Part shown: piece after piece, positions 1-9,597 of the stretch
How positions within the stretch are numbered: position 1 is the first letter of the stretch
Layout of the letters: every line of letters starts with the position of its first letter
NCBI GenBank assembly: GCA_002353225.1
Contig: DEJF01000005.1
Coordinates: 10,716-28,038 of the forward strand
Length of the DNA: 17,323 nucleotides
Origin: Prevotella sp. UBA2755
GTDB lineage: Bacteria > Bacteroidota > Bacteroidia > Bacteroidales > Bacteroidaceae
Reading direction: 5' to 3'
Notes under the pieces: model-generated
Database searches by the model: none
Told to the model about the DNA's origin: nothing
The model's input: only the letters and a program-made list of their open reading frames with translations
Translations under genes and position numbers: made by a program

Positions 1-3000
1 ACGTCACACTGGAAGGCGATGAAATTGTCAGCATTCTCCACCTTGAGTCCTATCGTGTTCTGTGTTCCTGCTGTCATTCTCATGTCATTCATGTAGATTC
101 TGCCCTGAGCATTCTCATTGACATCGAGGGAAGCAGCCCTATTGACTGTCGTACGCTCCAGAACGATATCCACAGTACCTGTCACATCGGCTATCGTAAT
201 CTGGTCGTCCTTATTGACATCACCAGCCTTCTTATAGAAGCGTTCTGTCCACTGCTCCAACAGATGATCCACTGTATTCACGGCATCCGTAATGGTGATA
301 TCGCCACTACCATTGCTGTCGCCAAGCGGATAGTCCTTCAAATTAAAGTGGATAGTATGGTCAGATGCCACGAAGTCAGCCATGTTCGGACCAGAGATAT
401 GGATGTTCTTGATAGTCACATTGAAGTTGCCCACCTCAGAACCAGTAAGGAACGGCAGTGTAAGCAGTACACCGTCATTCTCATTGAAACTGATACCATC
501 CTGTGAATAAACGATGACACGTACAACCTGGTCAGAGATGCGTGCGGCAGAAACTCTGTGGTTGCCGGCTCGCTCACCCAATGTGATGCCAAAGTCGCCA
601 TTGTAGTTGTCACTCATGGTAACACCCTCAGGCATGTAAACATCAAACTGTATGTCACGTGCGTCACTCTCGTTATGGAGTACGAGATTCATTGGTACAT
701 TGTTGTCAATGAAGTCCTCCACATTGTCGTCCATCACAATCCAGTAGTTGTTGGAGACAACGATAATCTGGCTCTTCTCTACCAGACCGCCATCCTCTGT
801 CGTAGCAGTGATCTCCGCACGTCCGGCAGCCACACCTGTCACAACACCCTTGCTGTCAACGGTAGCCACATCCTTGTTGCTACTGCTCCACTTGATGTTC
901 TTGTTAGTGGCATTATTCGGATAGACGGCGTACTTCAGTTGACGAGGCTCACCCATCTTTACTGCCAGTTCCTGGTCGAGCATACGAAGTTCCTTGACGT
1001 GAATCTCGCCAGTCACCTTCACCTGTACCTCGAAGGAAGAGGCATCGGTAATGTTAGGTGTCGTGTATGTACCGTCCACCAACTCAGCAGTAACGTCCTT
1101 TCCGTTATAAAGCACCTTTTCAATCTTTACGTTCTCATCAGGCTTCATCTGGAAGATGGCATTATCGTTCTCCTTCACATACAGGCTGGAGCCGTCCTTC
1201 ACCTTGGCACCACTTATCATTTCTGCAGCAGGAGCACGGTTGAAGGCACGAGCGGCAACCTCATTGTCTCCACTCTTGAAGTAGAGGTTAGCACCCTCTC
1301 CAACGGTGACATCGATATTCTTACGCATCTCCACGAAAGCACCCCACTGTGGAGCCGACATGTAGTCGTAGAAGGTACCCGTCGGAATAGAGAGTACGCA
1401 CTGGTCGGTTCGTACATAACGGAATACATATTCACCAAGATCAGCAGGCTGCAATGCCTCAACGGTGAGGTTTGTCAGTTGACGGCACTCGGCAAACGCA
1501 TAGTCACGAATCCAGTTCATCGCCTTGGGCAGATAAACCGTCTCAAGACTCGTACATCCAGAGAAGGCATACGGCTCGATGGTACCGAGTTCCTCACAGT
1601 CGCTCAGGTTAACTGATGTCAGTGACGTACAGTTCTGGAAGGCAGCATAGTTAAGAACCCTCAATGTGTTGGGGAACTCAATGCCGTCAAGACTCGTACA
1701 GTTAGCGAATGCTGAGTCATCGATACGGTCGCAGATAGGCGGTAACAGAACTGTCTTCAATGCGGTACATCCGTCGAAGGTATGGAATGGTATCTCATCG
1801 AGGAAGTCGGGTGCCGACATGTCTACCGTCTCAATCTTCGAGCAGTTCTGGAAACTGGATCCTGCAGAGGAGCCGTAGCCCTCCGTACCCATGAACATAT
1901 AGAAGTCACGGTTGAACTTCACGGTACCATACAGACTGGTACAATTAGCAAAGCAACTCTCACCTAATGACTGGAAGTTGACGGGTAGTGTAATCTCCTG
2001 AGCCAGTGCCGAGCATCCCTCGAAAGCAAAGCCCTGGATCACCTCTAAGTTCTCGTTCAGTACCACCTCTTCCAATGAGTTACATCCCTGGAAGGCAGCA
2101 TAGCCGATGAACTTCAGACCTGTAGGCAGTGCCAGTGAGCCCCTCAATGCAGAGCAGCCACGGAAAGCATTCTGCTCGATACGCAACAGCGATGCAGGCA
2201 GTTTGACATTCATCAGCACCTTCTTGTCAAGGAAGGCATTCTCGGTAATGATACTTACATTTGCATCCGTCATATCCAGGTCGTAGAGCAATGGCATGTT
2301 AGAGCGTAAGATAGCGAAGTCCTGTGCGCCCAGCGTACCACTCACCTTCAGGTGGGTGATGGTGGCAGGTACAAGACCTGTCTGCTCATAGATGTCAATG
2401 GCAAGATTGCCTGCGCTGGTCACATTGACCTCAGCATGTACCTCCTTGTCGAGGATGGTCTTGTCCATCCAGACAGGAGCGGACTTATAGGCATCATAGT
2501 ATCCTTCCGGTACGAAAGCAGTCTCCCATGTCTCTGGCATAGAACTGCTGTTCAGTGTAGGAGGTGTAGTAGCCTCACTCTTGATAATAGAGATCTGAGT
2601 ACCGCTAAAGGCACTTTGACCTATGCTCTTAAATTGAGGTCCTAACTCCAAGATACCTGCCAACTTATTATCACCGCAAAAAGCATATTCACCGATTGTC
2701 TCCACAGTCTTAGGCAGTTTCGCACTCTCAAGAGCGTCACAATATGCAAAGGTCCAACCAGGAATGCTTTGTATTTGTGTCTTTGAGAGGTCAATGGCAG
2801 TCAGTTCCTTACAATAAGAGAAAGCGTAAGAACCGATACTCTTCAGTTCCGTGAGTCCACTCAAGTCTACCTTCTGGATTTTTGTATTATTGAAAGCACT
2901 GTTTCCTATCACCTGCAGACTCTTGGGTAAGTTCACGGTAGTCAGGTTCTCGCAACCTTCAAAGGCATAGTTAATGGATGTCAGTCCTTCCGGCAACGTC

Positions 3001-6000
3001 ACCTTCACCAAATTCTTACAGTTGCTGAAAGTGCTTTCCAGCGATTTCAGATTAGTGCAGTTGGAGAGGTCGATCTCTGTCAGGGAACTTTGACTGAACA
3101 CACTGCCTAAACTTGTCAGGGTTGCAGGGAACTTGATGTTACCCAAGTCCTTGATATAACCAAAAGCCTCATTCACTTCTTTCAACTTAGTATTACTCAA
3201 GTCAATGTTCTGCAAGGATGTGGCTTGGAAGGAGTAGTAACCCAGACTCTCCAGGTTCGTCAATTCCGTGAAGTTAACCTCCTTCAGATTCGAGCACCCG
3301 GCAAAAGCCCAATAGTTAATGTAACGGATGTTCTTTGGAAGACGGATGCTGGTCAGCGTCATCAAGCCAACGGAGTGACCCTCATAACTTGACGACATGC
3401 AGAAAGCATAATCAGGAACACTTTCTGTTTTTGCCTCCCAGAGGTCTATGTCCGTCAGTTCCGGCATCTCATCACGCATGGTGAAGAAATCCTGATCAGA
3501 GATATCTCCCTTGATAGTCAGTTTCGTCACATTCTTCTTCTGGGTCTCTGTCAACACATTCGTAAGTGTTCCGGCATTCTCCAATTCTACGATCAACTCA
3601 CCGTTTACACGGAATGTGACTTCGATAGTGGCATCCGCCTGCACGTCTTTCACCGTCAACAGACCATTGGTGCCTAATTCACTGGTGACATCCTGACCGT
3701 TAAGTTTCACGACATCCACCACATAGTCCTGATCCGGTTTAATTTCAAATACAGCATCTTGTCCCTTAGACACTTGAACGGTCGTGGAAGAGAGTAAGGT
3801 GGTGTTCTTATACTCCACGGCACCATTCTCTCCTGTGGTGACAGTATAGGTAACGGCATTACCACTGGCACCGCCAGCACCGAAGGCGATTGCCAACGTA
3901 GAGTTCTTGGTGATGGCAGGTGTCACATAACTCGTACCACCATTCTGCACCGCACTCTCCTGTCCATTGAAGGTGATGCTGCTTACCGCCTGACCTGTTG
4001 TCGGCTCCAAAGTGAAACTCATCGTGGATAGACTGTCAACAACCATGGTCTGATTGGCAGTGCATTCCAAAGAGCCGAGTTTCACCTTACCATTACCAGT
4101 AATCTGTAATTGTAAATTGAACTGATTGATGGCGAAGGAGATATTCAGTTTTCCATTCAGTTGTAGGGTGTTCAGCGTAAACTGGTTGTCGGCAAATGGA
4201 ATAGCCGTACCGTCTAACGTCACAGCGTCAGCATGCCAACCCTCATTCGGCTGAATCTCGAAAGTGGCATTATCACCTGTTGGGAAGAAGATGGAGGATC
4301 CCATCAGTGTTTGCCCAACAGCACGAACCTTTCCTTGTTCTCCGACTGTCACCTGCAAACCATATTCCTTGATATTGGTGAATTTCAACCAGCCATCACT
4401 TTCCTCGTAAATACTGGTAGAGCCAACCGGAACAAAAAGCGCACATTCGTCGGGAATATTCTTAAAGGCATCATTATTATCTACCTCTATAGGAGTGACA
4501 GTACTTACATATAAGCGTTCCAATGTTGAAGGTAACACATCATATCCCCATATACCAGACACAACGGAAGGTATGCGGAGTTCTGTAAGTTTAGAATTTC
4601 TAAAGGCTTCCTGACCCAAACTATAATATCCTTTCTCAGGCAACAGCAGGGAGGTACACTCACCGAAGGAGTTATATGTCAGAGTTGGTTGTTCCGACGA
4701 AGTGCCCAATGTACACTGGCTCAGGTCGAAACTGCGCACAGAACTTTCTCTGAAAGCATCGTTCTGCCAATCGGCGAGGGTGGCTTTCAACACCAATTCA
4801 GTTGGCAAGGATGTACATTCCAGGAAAGCACCTGACCGAATATTCTTAATCCCATTGGTGAACGGGAAGTGATTCAACTTCTTACATGAGTTAAAAGCAT
4901 TAGCACCGATTTCCTGAATGTTGTCATAGCCCTCCACTGTGGTCAGTTGTGGACAACCGAGGAATGCCTCACTGTTAATAATAGTCACTGTCGATGGCAG
5001 ATGAATCGTTGTGAGTTTCTGATGCTCTTTCAGAGCCTGTTCCGGAATACTGGTCAGATCTGTCTCACTGATGTCAAAATCCTCCAATATCGTCAGACTG
5101 TTTCTCACATAACTCCAGTCCTTTGCCGTCATCTTTCCTGTTACTTTTAGATTATGGATTTCACGAGGATTCCTGCCCAAAGCGGTAATGATTTCCTTCA
5201 GTTCACCACCATTAGGATTGTTGACCGTCAGCATGTTGGCTGTAAACCCAACATTGATGGTGCCTGATATTGTTCCCGCAGGGATGGTGAAGGTACCGTC
5301 AGCAGCAACACTCACGGCATTACCGTCGAGCGTTACAGACAGCAATTCACCGTCAGGATCCGATACAGCCTTCAGCGTGGTGGCACTGCCTGTAGTAGCA
5401 AAGAACACATCACCGTCGGAATACGTCTGACTGCCTATCTGCACGGTACCATAACCCGTGATGACCACTTTAAAGCCCTGCTCTTGTATCTTGGTGAAAC
5501 TACTCCATCCCTTAGCCTCGCTATAGGCGTCGGCAGACCCCATAGGGATATAGAGCATGCAGATATCGAAGTCAAGACTATTAAAGGGATATTCGGTCTG
5601 TATAGGAGTGGCTGCACTGACATAAAGGCGCTCCAGTGTTGATGGCAACACTTCGTTTCCATATATGTTAGACACTGCAGTAGGTATGCGGAGTTCCTTC
5701 AGTTTAGAATTGTTTAAAAATGACCAACCCAAACTATAAATTCCTTTCTCGGGCAACAGCAGGGAAGTACACTCACCGAAGGGGTTATATGATAAACCTG
5801 GTATATCTGACGCACTGCCCAATGTACACTGGCTCAGGTCGAAACTACGAACTGAACTTCCATTGAAGGCGTAGGACTCCCAATTGGCGAGTGTGGCTTT
5901 CAGCACCAACTCGGTCGGTAAGGAAGTACAATCCTGGAAAGCACTTGACCGAATACTCTTAATCCCATCGGTGAACGGGAAGTGATTCAACTTCTTACAA

Positions 6001-7481
6001 TTGTAAAAAGCATTAGCACCAATTTCCTGAATGTTATCAAAGCCCTCCACTGTGGTCAGTTGTGGACAATTGAAGAATGCCTCATTGTTTATAGTAGTCA
6101 AAGTCGATGGCAGATGAATCGTTGTGAGTTTCTGATGCTCCCTCAAAGCCTGCTCTGGAATACTGGTCAGATCTGTCTCACTGATGTCCAGCACTTCCAA
6201 CATAGGCATATTGTTACGTATGTACGTCCAGTCCTTAGTTGCCATTGTACCTGTCACCTTCATAGCAATCAGAACACTTAGATCAATACCGGAAGCGATG
6301 ACCTTGTCTTTCAGTTCGCCACCATTCGCATTGTCTATAGTAATAGGGTTAGACGTAAATGCCACCGCCAACATACCAGAGGTTGTCCCTGCCGGTATGG
6401 TGAAAGTACCGTCAGCAGCAACGCTTACTGCCGTTCCGTCCAACTTAACGGAAAGCAGTTCATTCCCCGAAACCGGCACAGTCTTCATCGTGGTGGCACC
6501 GGCTGCTGTAACAAAGAACACATCACCGTTGGAATACCCTTGACCGCCCTTCTGTACAGTACCGAAGCCTGTGAGTGCCAACTGGAAGCCCGTCTCCTGC
6601 ATCTTCTGATAGACATTGCTCCATCCGTCAGCGACGGCATAGTTGCGCTTAGAGCCTTTCGGGATATAGACTGTCGGGAGAGAAACGTTTTTCTCTGTAA
6701 AAGTATTAAAAACAGATTCGCTACAACTTGGGGGAGTTGAAGACTCTACGTACAGCGTCTTCAATGATATTGGTAAAGAACCTTGTTCTAAATATGTCAC
6801 TGCTTTGGTCAATGTCATATTCTCCAAGCCTTTATAGACATTCTGCTGCGTGGTCTCGTCCCATGTCTCATCAACATAAAAGCAATTCCACCCTAAACGT
6901 ATATTACCTTGAACGGGAAATAGTACTTCTTTCAGGTTACACAAACTTTGGAAAGCAGAACCATCTAAACACTCCAACTTGGAACATGCGGTAAAATCCA
7001 GATGTGTCAGTGAGGTGTTATTCCAGAAAGCACTGGACTCCACATATTTCAAACTGGACGGAAATACAATCTTTCCTTTTACGGCTGTCTGATTGCCAAA
7101 GGAAACATACGCTAAGTTCTGGCAATTAGAAAAAGAATCGTAACCAAAACGAGTAATGCCTTGGGGCAGACACACCCTTTTCAGATTCTCTCTGTTGCTG
7201 AACGCTTGACTGGGTATCTCCGTTACATCTGTTCCAGAGATATCCAAACTCTCCAGATTCGTCATCTGGTTTTTGATGAGCAGGAAGTCGTTACTGCCCA
7301 TCGTACCTGTCACCGTCAGGTTCTTTACTGTGGTGAAGTCTGTGATACCCTGTGCATCCAAGGCATCCCAAAGACCACCAGAGGAGTTAACCTGTACCGT
7401 CACTGTTTGTGCCATCGCTGTGATGACATAGACTGCTGACAAAATCATCAGCCACGCAGTAGATAGTAGTCGCTTTTTCAT
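1..7481 (-). CDS. Giant secreted BspA-like leucine-rich repeat protein with BIG2, cohesin-like and dockerin domains (partial, 3' end beyond window)
   Basis: The frame opens at ATG 7481-7479 and stays open to the left edge, giving 2493 codons with no stop. Residues 1-25 are a signal peptide (MKKRLLSTAWLMILSAVYV, cleavage near AMA-Q). Then, approximately: LRR block 45-300; two near-identical modules of InlB-type repeat plus LRRs (307-677 and 678-1049); three more InlB-like repeats 1040-1310; LRR blocks 1317-1670 and 1708-2050; another repeat domain; BIG2 2160-2244; cohesin-like 2245-2385; dockerin 2386-2440 with loops DSNGSGDITITD and DVNKDDQITIAD; then the start of another cohesin-like domain. 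LRR units follow the BspA (LRR_5) style, e.g. AFxxCxxLxxVxLP, and blocks close with caps such as VYIPKGS...GWS. BspA relatives are surface adhesins; an adhesive role is inferred here. It starts 22 bases after the upstream gene, so it is probably co-transcribed. The missing C-terminus may hold a T9SS tail, as in the protease. Confidence 0.9.
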   Translation of the reverse strand, partial: MKKRLLSTAWLMILSAVYVITAMAQTVTVQVNSSGGLWDALDAQGITDFTTVKNLTVTGTMGSNDFLLIKNQMTNLESLDISGTDVTEIPSQAFSNRENLKRVCLPQGITRFGYDSFSNCQNLAYVSFGNQTAVKGKIVFPSSLKYVESSAFWNNTSLTHLDFTACSKLECLDGSAFQSLCNLKEVLFPVQGNIRLGWNCFYVDETWDETTQQNVYKGLENMTLTKAVTYLEQGSLPISLKTLYVESSTPPSCSESVFNTFTEKNVSLPTVYIPKGSKRNYAVADGWSNVYQKMQETGFQLALTGFGTVQKGGQGYSNGDVFFVTAAGATTMKTVPVSGNELLSVKLDGTAVSVAADGTFTIPAGTTSGMLAVAFTSNPITIDNANGGELKDKVIASGIDLSVLIAMKVTGTMATKDWTYIRNNMPMLEVLDISETDLTSIPEQALREHQKLTTIHLPSTLTTINNEAFFNCPQLTTVEGFDNIQEIGANAFYNCKKLNHFPFTDGIKSIRSSAFQDCTSLPTELVLKATLANWESYAFNGSSVRSFDLSQCTLGSASDIPGLSYNPFGECTSLLLPEKGIYSLGWSFLNNSKLKELRIPTAVSNIYGNEVLPSTLERLYVSAATPIQTEYPFNSLDFDICMLYIPMGSADAYSEAKGWSSFTKIQEQGFKVVITGYGTVQIGSQTYSDGDVFFATTGSATTLKAVSDPDGELLSVTLDGNAVSVAADGTFTIPAGTISGTINVGFTANMLTVNNPNGGELKEIITALGRNPREIHNLKVTGKMTAKDWSYVRNSLTILEDFDISETDLTSIPEQALKEHQKLTTIHLPSTVTIINSEAFLGCPQLTTVEGYDNIQEIGANAFNSCKKLNHFPFTNGIKNIRSGAFLECTSLPTELVLKATLADWQNDAFRESSVRSFDLSQCTLGTSSEQPTLTYNSFGECTSLLLPEKGYYSLGQEAFRNSKLTELRIPSVVSGIWGYDVLPSTLERLYVSTVTPIEVDNNDAFKNIPDECALFVPVGSTSIYEESDGWLKFTNIKEYGLQVTVGEQGKVRAVGQTLMGSSIFFPTGDNATFEIQPNEGWHADAVTLDGTAIPFADNQFTLNTLQLNGKLNISFAINQFNLQLQITGNGKVKLGSLECTANQTMVVDSLSTMSFTLEPTTGQAVSSITFNGQESAVQNGGTSYVTPAITKNSTLAIAFGAGGASGNAVTYTVTTGENGAVEYKNTTLLSSTTVQVSKGQDAVFEIKPDQDYVVDVVKLNGQDVTSELGTNGLLTVKDVQADATIEVTFRVNGELIVELENAGTLTNVLTETQKKNVTKLTIKGDISDQDFFTMRDEMPELTDIDLWEAKTESVPDYAFCMSSSYEGHSVGLMTLTSIRLPKNIRYINYWAFAGCSNLKEVNFTELTNLESLGYYSFQATSLQNIDLSNTKLKEVNEAFGYIKDLGNIKFPATLTSLGSVFSQSSLTEIDLSNCTNLKSLESTFSNCKNLVKVTLPEGLTSINYAFEGCENLTTVNLPKSLQVIGNSAFNNTKIQKVDLSGLTELKSIGSYAFSYCKELTAIDLSKTQIQSIPGWTFAYCDALESAKLPKTVETIGEYAFCGDNKLAGILELGPQFKSIGQSAFSGTQISIIKSEATTPPTLNSSSMPETWETAFVPEGYYDAYKSAPVWMDKTILDKEVHAEVNVTSAGNLAIDIYEQTGLVPATITHLKVSGTLGAQDFAILRSNMPLLYDLDMTDANVSIITENAFLDKKVLMNVKLPASLLRIEQNAFRGCSALRGSLALPTGLKFIGYAAFQGCNSLEEVVLNENLEVIQGFAFEGCSALAQEITLPVNFQSLGESCFANCTSLYGTVKFNRDFYMFMGTEGYGSSAGSSFQNCSKIETVDMSAPDFLDEIPFHTFDGCTALKTVLLPPICDRIDDSAFANCTSLDGIEFPNTLRVLNYAAFQNCTSLTSVNLSDCEELGTIEPYAFSGCTSLETVYLPKAMNWIRDYAFAECRQLTNLTVEALQPADLGEYVFRYVRTDQCVLSIPTGTFYDYMSAPQWGAFVEMRKNIDVTVGEGANLYFKSGDNEVAARAFNRAPAAEMISGAKVKDGSSLYVKENDNAIFQMKPDENVKIEKVLYNGKDVTAELVDGTYTTPNITDASSFEVQVKVTGEIHVKELRMLDQELAVKMGEPRQLKYAVYPNNATNKNIKWSSSNKDVATVDSKGVVTGVAAGRAEITATTEDGGLVEKSQIIVVSNNYWIVMDDNVEDFIDNNVPMNLVLHNESDARDIQFDVYMPEGVTMSDNYNGDFGITLGERAGNHRVSAARISDQVVRVIVYSQDGISFNENDGVLLTLPFLTGSEVGNFNVTIKNIHISGPNMADFVASDHTIHFNLKDYPLGDSNGSGDITITDAVNTVDHLLEQWTERFYKKAGDVNKDDQITIADVTGTVDIVLERTTVNRAASLDVNENAQGRIYMNDMRMTAGTQNTIGLKVENADNFIAFQCD
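4335..5450 (-). repeat. Tandem module B inside the giant LRR gene (372 codons)
   Basis: This is the second copy of the duplication, residues 678-1049, with the same domain order as the preceding copy. It shares long exact peptides such as DISETDLTSIPEQAL, EHQKLTTIHLPST, NIQEIGANAF and LPTELVLKATLA. Over roughly 210 aligned bases (about 4861-5073 against 5974-6186) I counted about 20 differences, so DNA identity there is near 90 percent. Both copies are a whole number of codons, so gain or loss would keep the frame. Confidence 0.88.
5451..6563 (-). repeat. Tandem module A inside the giant LRR gene (371 codons)
   Basis: This is the first copy of a large in-frame tandem duplication, residues 307-677. 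It runs from a GTVQ motif at the start of an InlB-type repeat (TFTIPAGT, GGELK), through an LRR block (DISETDLTSIPEQAL, LSQCTLG, FGECTSLLLPEKG) and a cap (LPSTLERLYVS, YIPMGS), to the next GTVQ. Copy boundaries are set by the recurring motif and could be shifted to any equivalent point. Confidence 0.88.
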
Positions 7482-7503
7482 AATAGATTCTTTTTATGTT
7501 ATT

Positions 7504-9594
7504 TTATTGTTGTTGCAAGATCACTTGTATGACTTCCACCACATCGGTGATGGTAATCCTTTTGTCCTGATTCATGTCAGCCTGCGACTCGACGAACTGG
7601 GAAGAGTCAATCTCCAACAATGCATTGATGATGCAGACAACGTCGGTGACATTCACCTGTCCGTCGTTATTAGCATCACCGAGAATTCCCGTCAGACTGC
7701 CTATATGGAAGTCGGCTGTTGCCGATGAGGCACCGTTCTGACTGTCTTTGGTACTCAGGATCACCTGATTAGCAGTAATGACGGTTTGGTTATAGTCAAC
7801 CTTACCGTCCACCTTATTATATATAAGAGTAGCCACCGGACCCTTGCCTGGGTTTATCGGTGCGTTATTCAGCGCATAGAGATACACACGGTAGGTGTCG
7901 TCAGATAGTTTTGTGATATCTACCTGATGCCCCGAGGCACGTGCAGACATAGAAGCCATCTCCTTAACAGGAGCCATGCCGGTAATCCAATGGATGTCGA
8001 ACTGCATGGCGACTATGGGCAGTGTGTTCTCCAAGGAAATCGTCAGTGCATACTGATTCGTATTGCCGCTCACCACCTGTCCGTTCAGTGTTATCTCATT
8101 GGTATAGTAGGTATCGCCCTTTATCTCCACAGTCTGCATGGGATTCTGCGGATCGTTGCTGTATATCTGCATGACACCCTCGAAAGTGCCAGGTCCTGAA
8201 GGACGATAGCATACTTCTATCTCAACCGCCTTGCCTGCCGCTATGGTGGGCAACTTGGAATCAGCAAGGCTGAACTCCTCGTCGGAGAAGTCGATGCGTT
8301 GGATAGTCAGTGGTGACTCACCACCGTTACTTACTGTAAAACGCTTTTTGATGACTTCTTCCATAGGAACTCTTCCGTAGTCCAGTGCTGTGGTACATAC
8401 TAACTTCGGGGCAGCAATACGGATACTACCACCTTTCACATCAGAAGTCATATCAATACCACCTGCATTGCTCAGTATGACCTCCTCCGGCTGTAGCAGA
8501 TAGTTGCCTCCACTGCCATTCAACAGGAGTTTGAACGTAAACAAGTCTCCGGCATTGCCAGACAAGACCGTGTTATTTGAAGAATGGATGTAAAAGGACA
8601 GTTTTCCGTCTTTCTCCGTTGCCGACAACTGGTGGGAACCTTTTGATGCTCTTGCGGAGAGGATGGCACTTCCCTCCACATAGTTCAGTGCGTCAGGCAA
8701 AGTAAAGCAGCATTGTGCGGCTACTATCGCCTCCATATTCTGCATACTGACAGTGACTGTCACCTGCTCTCCAGCCTGTCCAGAGGCATCTGCCACCGTC
8801 AGGGTGTTCACAGAGAAAGGAGTCGCAGTGACATGAATAACCTGATTGCCGTTCACCGCATTGGATGTCAAGGTGATATCTGTGGCATCTGTTCCACTTG
8901 TCTGAGGACTGTATTCTATCGTCAACGTCTGCTGCTGTCCTGCCTCAACGGTCATGGTTGTTGGACTTGCCTTGAAAAGCGTAGATGCGCTCTGGACACC
9001 AGTGATTGTCAGTGTCTCATTTCCAGTATTGCTGACAACCAGCGTCTTTTTATGGGTACTGCGGATGGGCACACTGCCATAGTCCACCTCCGTAGCACCC
9101 AGTGCTATCTTCGGACCAAGGATGGTCACTTTACCTCCTGTCGCACTGACGGATAAGGGATTGCCGGAGATATCGCTCAGTACCACCTCTGGATTGAGAC
9201 TGTAACTGCCCGGTTCCTTATCCAACTTCAGACGGAAGGTTATAAAGGCATCTGTTCCCTCCTTAAAGGTGTTTAGTGACATGTCGTAGACATAGATACT
9301 CAACAGGTTGTCGTTGTCAGAGACAGTGATATTGTGAGAGGCAGACACCCGTTGTTTATTCAGCACGGCAGAGCCGTTCACATAACTCACATACGGTGTA
9401 TGGGGAATATTGATCTGCATGGCTGTGGCAGACTGCGCATTGCTCAGCATCACACTCACTTCCACCTCATCCCCCGGATGACCTGATGCGGAGGTGAGTG
9501 ACAAAGTGCTCTGAGCGGCTACGGACACTGTCATCATCGATGACAGTGCCGTACACAGCATAACTACATATCGCCGCAAACGTAGCATAGGCAT
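7504..9594 (-). CDS. Secreted multidomain protein: alternating cohesin-like and ASH/choice-of-anchor-D-like domains with C-terminal dockerin
   Basis: It has 696 residues with a signal peptide 1-27 (cleavage near VAA-Q). Domain order is cohesin-like 1 (about 30-158), ASH-like 1 (159-258), cohesin-like 2 (263-394), ASH-like 2 (395-494), cohesin-like 3 (498-630) and dockerin (637-694). The ASH-like pair share the opening LDYG/VDYG plus V.NTGNETLTI / VSNGGESPLTI, typical of choice-of-anchor-D domains; the Coh-ASH unit repeats about every 236 residues. The dockerin has two calcium loops, DANNDGQVNVTD and DMNQDKRITITD. The protein stops six residues after the dockerin with no T9SS tail. It starts 3 bases after the protease stop and ends 22 bases before the LRR gene, so it is the middle gene of an operon. 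Met-3 is an equally plausible start. There is no catalytic motif; a scaffold or structural role is inferred. Confidence 0.9.
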   Translation of the reverse strand: MPMLRLRRYVVMLCTALSSMMTVSVAAQSTLSLTSASGHPGDEVEVSVMLSNAQSATAMQINIPHTPYVSYVNGSAVLNKQRVSASHNITVSDNDNLLSIYVYDMSLNTFKEGTDAFITFRLKLDKEPGSYSLNPEVVLSDISGNPLSVSATGGKVTILGPKIALGATEVDYGSVPIRSTHKKTLVVSNTGNETLTITGVQSASTLFKASPTTMTVEAGQQQTLTIEYSPQTSGTDATDITLTSNAVNGNQVIHVTATPFSVNTLTVADASGQAGEQVTVTVSMQNMEAIVAAQCCFTLPDALNYVEGSAILSARASKGSHQLSATEKDGKLSFYIHSSNNTVLSGNAGDLFTFKLLLNGSGGNYLLQPEEVILSNAGGIDMTSDVKGGSIRIAAPKLVCTTALDYGRVPMEEVIKKRFTVSNGGESPLTIQRIDFSDEEFSLADSKLPTIAAGKAVEIEVCYRPSGPGTFEGVMQIYSNDPQNPMQTVEIKGDTYYTNEITLNGQVVSGNTNQYALTISLENTLPIVAMQFDIHWITGMAPVKEMASMSARASGHQVDITKLSDDTYRVYLYALNNAPINPGKGPVATLIYNKVDGKVDYNQTVITANQVILSTKDSQNGASSATADFHIGSLTGILGDANNDGQVNVTDVVCIINALLEIDSSQFVESQADMNQDKRITITDVVEVIQVILQQQ

Positions 9595-9597
9595 GTA

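Noticed and set aside
558..1616. Plus-strand open frame of 352 codons
   Set aside because: It lies wholly antisense to the giant LRR gene, whose minus frame shows coherent BIG2, LRR and cap motifs. The plus-strand translation has no recognisable domain or signal peptide, so it is a shadow frame.
4335..7400. Regularly spaced direct repeats that could suggest a CRISPR-like array
   Set aside because: The repeats are protein-coding LRR and InlB-type units in one open frame; there are no short identical repeats with unique spacers and no cas genes.
8713..9156. Plus-strand open frame of 147 codons
   Set aside because: It is antisense to the cohesin-like/ASH protein and rich in Cys, His and Arg without a recognisable motif; it is a shadow.
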